Shown here: positions 60,178-64,000 of the stretch, one piece after another
Layout: every line of letters begins with the position of its first letter
Numbering within the stretch: the stretch's first letter is position 1
Assembly: GCA_954871525.1 (NCBI GenBank)
Contig: OX940870.1
Coordinates: forward strand, 10,075,501-10,139,500
DNA length: 64,000 bases
Source of the DNA: Parietaria judaica
Taxonomy: Eukaryota > Streptophyta > Magnoliopsida > Rosales > Urticaceae
Direction of reading: 5' to 3'
The notes under the pieces: generated by a model
Told to the model about the DNA's origin: nothing
The model's input: the letters and a program-made list of their open reading frames with translations, nothing else
Database searches by the model: none
Position numbers and translations under genes: made by a program

Positions 60178-60185
60178 ACGCTGTG

Positions 60186-60870
60186 TAGGGGTGTGCAAAA
60201 AAAACCCAACCCAACAATTTAACCCAACCCCAATTTAACCCAACCCAATTAACCCAATAATTATCGGGTTGGGTTGGGTTCAACCCGAATAAATAGTCGG
60301 GTTGGGTTTGGGCTGGATGTATTTGGTTGGGCCGGCCCAATTGACCCAATCATGTTTTTTTTCAAATAAGTAATTAATTATTTTAAACATATTTTTGTAG
60401 TTTAAGTAAGTAAAAATACACAACGAATAAAAAAAAAGTATATCTAGAGTCACATTTTTATGTTTAGTCATCATTTAATAACTATGACTATGTTTCTAGT
60501 TTATGTTACGACCACATTTCTAGTTTACTTTACGACTATGTTCCGAACTTGTGTTATTTAATGTTTAATATTATAATAACGTTTGGATTTTGAATTGGGT
60601 GTTTAAAACAGTGATATGAAATTTATGTTTATTGATTGACGATTTAAATTTAATTGTTATTCGATAAAATATTTATATGTATTTTTTAAAATTTTAGTTT
60701 AGGCCAATGACCCAACCCAATCCAACCCAACCCAGAGTTTTTCGGGTCGGGTTGGATTGGGCCTTCAAAAAATTTGGGTCGGATTGGGTAGTTTTTCCAA
60801 AACCCAATAAGATTGGGTCGGGTTCATGTTTTACCTCGGGTCGACCCAATCCAACCCATGCACACCCCTA
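60186..60870. mobile_element. 685-bp hAT MITE rich in GGGTT/AACCC
   Basis: The ends TAGGGGTGTGCA and TGCACACCCCTA are perfect inverted repeats of 12 bp. They are flanked by a perfect 8-bp duplication ACGCTGTG at 60178-60185 and 60871-60878. Both sub-terminal regions consist of GGGTTGGGTT/AACCCAACCC words, arranged in opposite directions. Open frames in it are by-products. Confidence 0.92.
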
Positions 60871-60878
60871 ACGCTGTG

Positions 60879-61388
60879 TAGCTGACGGATGATTTTCCCG
60901 CCAAAAGGAGGCAATGAGAGCCGTTCATTCAGGAGACTAAATCATGTGCCGTCAGATCTTTCTCGAATATATCTGGCCGTTGGATTGAGATAATATCTTT
61001 TGTTTTCCTTTTATCTTTTGAAATGATAAAGCAGACATGTTCACATAGCATGTGTAATGATCATAAAGTTGAAAGGAGCTGTGGGCCCACTGGACACCTC
61101 AGCTTAAAGCGAAACGACACGACAAAACCTACGATTTTAGTGTCTTTTTTAATTTGTTATTTATTTCTATAATGCTTATTTAAGCGCTTAGTACAAATTA
61201 ATTCGTAGACTATCAGGTGTGAGCATGACCATTGACCACGCTGTATTCTCGTGCTCGCATTTAATTTTACACTTTGCAGTTCCTGCCGAGTTTTCTTTCT
61301 TCCGAAAACCGCTTACCGGCAAGCAATGACCGATGTTCGTGAAAAGTCGAGGCAGAGAGAAGGATAATACCAACGGATAAACCGGCAC
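60879..61388. other. Intergenic, no gene
   Basis: No coding sequence or repeat boundary is supported between the MITE at 60870 and the start of the hAT element near 61389. Confidence 0.5.
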
Positions 61389-61435
61389 TAGAGCTGCAAG
61401 TTGCGACGGGTGGGTGGCCCTCGCGACGCGTGAAT

Positions 61436-62129
61436 TAGGGGTGCAACCGGGTAGGGTACTCTGTTTTTTCGAGGTACCCGGTTCCCGGAACCGGAATCCG
61501 GGTATCTGAGAACTTGTACCCGGAACCGATACCCTGAAATTTGGGTACTCTATTTCCGGATACCCTGTTTCCGGGTATTTGTATTTTGATACCCGGTACC
61601 CGGTTTTGAGAACCGGATCCGGGTACCCGGTTTCCCTGTACCCTGTTTTTTTAATATATATATATATATTATTTAAAAATAAAAACATACATTCATCTTA
61701 AAAAAAAAATTGCATAAAAAAATAATCTCGCACATCAAGCATAAAAGAAAAAACAGCCCAAAATGCATAAAAAAAAATAGTCCGCATCAAGTATAACATA
61801 GTCCCGCGAAAAAAGAAAAAAAGAAAAAATAAACATAGTCTCCGGCATCGGAAGGAGGCGAGATTTTGATGAAGTCGGCGATATGGGAGGGAGGCTGGAT
61901 GAAATGAAGTCGAGCCCTAGTGTAGAGAAGTAACTCTAAAAATTAAATTACTAAAAAAATAAAAGACAAAATTAAAACAGGGTAATAAACCAGGTACCGG
62001 GTACCCGGTTTTTTTAATTTTACTACCCGGAACCGGAATTCGGTTCCGGTTTCGGTTCCAGTTATTAAATCCGGATACTAATCCGGTTCCGGATAATTAC
62101 ACGATTTCCGGGTAGTATTTGCACCCCTA
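61436..62129. mobile_element. 694-bp hAT MITE rich in GGGTACCC words
   Basis: The ends TAGGGGTGCAA and TTTGCACCCCTA are inverted repeats, with a perfect 8-bp duplication GCGTGAAT at 61428-61435 and 62130-62137. The sub-terminal parts are full of CCGGGTA/TACCCGG and GGTTCCGG words, like the degenerate copies at 6335-7480. The minus-strand open frame 61688-61188 spans the left part and is not a gene. Confidence 0.92.
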
Positions 62130-62461
62130 GCGTGAATAGTGTTTGCGATTAATCGCCGACGAGTCGCGACGTGGCGTGATAATCGCGACGTGGAGAGGGT
62201 GATCCGGCGAATTGGTCTCGCCACATGGGAGTGCGCCACGTCATCGATCAGGGAATGGGGGGAAGTTGTGTTTGTTTGTGGCAATAATAACCACGTTTCA
62301 CTCGAAATTTATTACCCAGCCACAATTTCTACCCATTTTACTCGAATTTCAACCTTGAAATTTTAAAATTTAAAATTTATTCACCACTATCTCCTCATAA
62401 TTATTCACCCACTTCACCCACCATAATAATTATTCAACCACCCCACTCTCTCATCAAACCT

Positions 62462-62469
62462 TATAAATA
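62462..62469 (+). promoter_or_regulatory. TATA box of the hAT coding region
   Basis: TATAAATA lies 119 bp before the ATG at 62581 and is followed by a C/T/A-rich leader, the usual arrangement for a plant promoter. Confidence 0.5.
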
Positions 62470-62580
62470 CCACATCTTTCACCCTCATTTCCTCACACCA
62501 ATCTTCTATTCTTCTCTCAATTTTTTAAGATTTCAAGTTCTAGAGTTCTCAAGTTCTAAAGTTTTATTTTTTTATTCACT

Positions 62581-62826
62581 ATGAGTCGAAGAAGCAGCGG
62601 TAGTTCCGGGGGTCGAAGGACGGCTAGGAATTTACAACCCCAATCTCAAATTAGGGTACAATCGCAACCTACGCCCGACGACTACATTCCCGTTATGTTA
62701 CCCCAAGAAATATTTCCCTCCCATCCAAATCCAAATCATCCCGATGATACCCAACGGTCTCTAAGACTTAGTTTAACACGGGCGGTCGACATGCACAACG
62801 CCAATCCCGATCTTGTGTCCCGATAA
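62581..62826 (+). pseudogene. N-terminal piece of a hAT transposase, truncated
   Basis: An ATG starts a Ser/Arg/Gln/Pro-rich stretch ('MSRRSSGSSGG') that ends at TAA 62824-62826. The same frame continues a little beyond. No BED finger is reached. Low-complexity N-termini of this kind occur before the BED zinc finger in plant hAT transposases, so the assignment rests mainly on position, next to transposase sequence in inverse orientation. Confidence 0.45.
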
Positions 62827-62911
62827 ATGGTCGACACGGTATATCAATCTAGGGCGGGAAATAATGATCCATATTTCAACCTAATGTTTCAAGACGACCA
62901 CCGTGAAGCCT

Positions 62912-64000
62912 CTAACGACGACGCAACTCAACATCCTTACCATAATCAGTGTAATCCACCTCTATGTTTTCCCCGATTGCAAACATCAATGACCGGAAAG
63001 TAAACATAATTCGAGGATCTAGTATAGAACTGAAGCAAAACAAAAATGGGGGTGGATCCCAATAAATTTTAAATTTTTCTATCATTCCCGGAACCAGGGG
63101 CATAATAATAGGATCATTTTTTAAATCATTTAAAGCTGAAGTAATTTGATATAAACCCGAAAGACCATGATTCAACGATGGTCTCTTTTTATTAGAAAAA
63201 TTTAAAGTAACAACATAAAAGAGTTTGAGGAAGGTGGTGAATTGCTCCACGGTTTCCCATTCCGTCTCTGTGATCCACGCCGTGGGCTCGAGTTCTCCGC
63301 GGAGGAAGTGGCCGAAAGGTAGCCTCTGCTTACAAACAACTGAAATCATTAGATAAGTAGAGTTCCATCGTGTATTATTGTCTAATACAAACTTGTTAGC
63401 TCTATGATTATGCTCTTTACAAAATCTTCTCCACCTATTGGTGGTTTGTAAATGCCGGATCCAATCAATAATGCCGCATATTTTTTCCACATGTCTTGAA
63501 ATTTCTCGTTCGCCCGATCGTACAATTAAAATTATTATGTGGCAAGCACATCGTTGATGTTAAATATTATGAAATTGAGAAGCGGGCAATTTAGTTTCCA
63601 AGATTGTGATAGCGGCATTGTTGTTTGAGGCATTGTCTAAGGTAATAGAAATAACACGATTTTGTAAACCCCCATCGTTGAATAATTCTAGTAATGTATC
63701 AGAAATATTTTTGCCGGTATGGCGACCCTCGAATTGTGCTAGATTTAAAAGTTTTTGACACAGATTTCAATCATCGTCTACATAATGAGCGGTCAAACTC
63801 AAATAATCATTTAAACTCGGACCGCTCCACAAGTCAGTGGTGAAGGCAACGTTTATGCTAGACATTTTGAGAAAATCGACCAATTTTTTTTTTTTTTGCA
63901 TGGCATATGCGGATTCCATGTCGCTAGTATGAGTCGTACGGGAAAACTGCTGGTACGAGGGATTAATCATTTGCATATATTTAGTATGAGTGGGATTTTC
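62912..64000 (-). pseudogene. hAT transposase, broken, partial at window edge
   Basis: On the minus strand, from the window edge, come 'TTDLWSGPSLNDYLSLTAHY' (63976-63767), 'LDNASNN' (about 63620-63640), then 63490-62912 with 'DNNTRWNSTYLMI' and 'FSSILDPR'. These are the RNase H-like core blocks of hAT transposases of the zinc-finger BED RICESLEEPER type. A stop near 63570 and frame breaks between 63490 and 63767 kill it. The hATC dimerisation domain is missing at the 3' side, where the sequence joins the plus-strand N-terminal piece. Confidence 0.85.

Larger units (their letters stand above)
61389..64000. mobile_element. Rearranged hAT element, partial at window edge
   Basis: The left border is inferred at TAGAGCTGCAAG (61389). 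A smaller hAT MITE is nested at 61436-62129. Then come a TATA box, a plus-strand coding start (62581) and, in opposite orientation, transposase sequence (62912 to the window end). The right border lies outside the window. Confidence 0.55.

Noticed and set aside
60186..60870. GGGTTGGGTT/AACCC words looked like interstitial telomere repeat
   Set aside because: The unit is not the plant telomere repeat (TTTAGGG), and the block is bounded by hAT ends and an 8-bp target duplication.
61188..61688. Open frame of 166 codons with Tyr/Pro/Gly repeats
   Set aside because: It spans the left end of a hAT MITE and follows the word repeats in the DNA.

Overview
This window looks like nuclear DNA of a flowering plant, probably a eudicot. 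It is AT-rich and gene-poor. It holds two recognisable host genes with short GT-AG introns, and nearly everything else that can be classified is transposable-element sequence: L1-type LINEs, a Tat-lineage Ty3/gypsy element, hAT and Mutator-like elements, a tRNA-derived SINE and a candidate Helitron. No prokaryotic or organellar features are visible. The species cannot be named from the sequence alone.

Layout. 1-480: AT-rich. 485-3660: degraded, 5'-truncated LINE (+). 4720-15120: intergenic DNA with hAT MITEs at 4720-4949, 9172-9337 and 13039-13856, a Mutator-like inverted-repeat element around 6099-7765 containing two hAT-like copies, a second inverted-repeat element at 14074-14713, and a 97-bp SINE at 15021-15117. 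15306-29575: candidate Helitron split by a 12.5-kb Tat retrotransposon (15554-28040) that has two 690-bp LTRs and a perfect 5-bp target duplication. That element carries a broken gag-pol on the minus strand and, on the plus strand, an antisense gene with a TATA box, three exons and a polyadenylation signal. 31347-35215: a second LINE of the same family, with a 14-bp target duplication. 35529-36580 (-): a mitochondrial calcium uniporter (MCU) gene. 38593-40862: two Mutator-type MITEs with 9-bp target duplications. 44147-52042: nested block in which hAT-like ends enclose LTR-like sequence and a 5.3-kb Pack-MULE (46317-51590, perfect 9-bp target duplication). The Pack-MULE holds an H2A-derived fragment, a PPPDE/DeSI-family fragment and a 2.7-kb array of GTTAC...GTAAC units. 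56170-58489 (-): a six-exon SAP30-like gene (AFR1/AFR2 family). 60186-62129: two hAT MITEs with perfect 8-bp target duplications. 61389-64000: a rearranged hAT element with a broken transposase, cut by the window edge.

How the parts relate. The two host genes are unrelated in function: calcium entry into mitochondria, and a Sin3/HDAC corepressor component. The transposons are nested, which gives an order of insertion: Helitron before Tat, the large hAT before the Pack-MULE, and the Mutator-like element before the hAT-like copies inside it. The most interesting content is the spliced antisense gene inside the Tat element and the Pack-MULE with captured gene pieces around a dyad-symmetric minisatellite.

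Limits. All alignments, target duplications, exon joins and counts were made by eye. Family names rest on remembered motifs, not on a database search.
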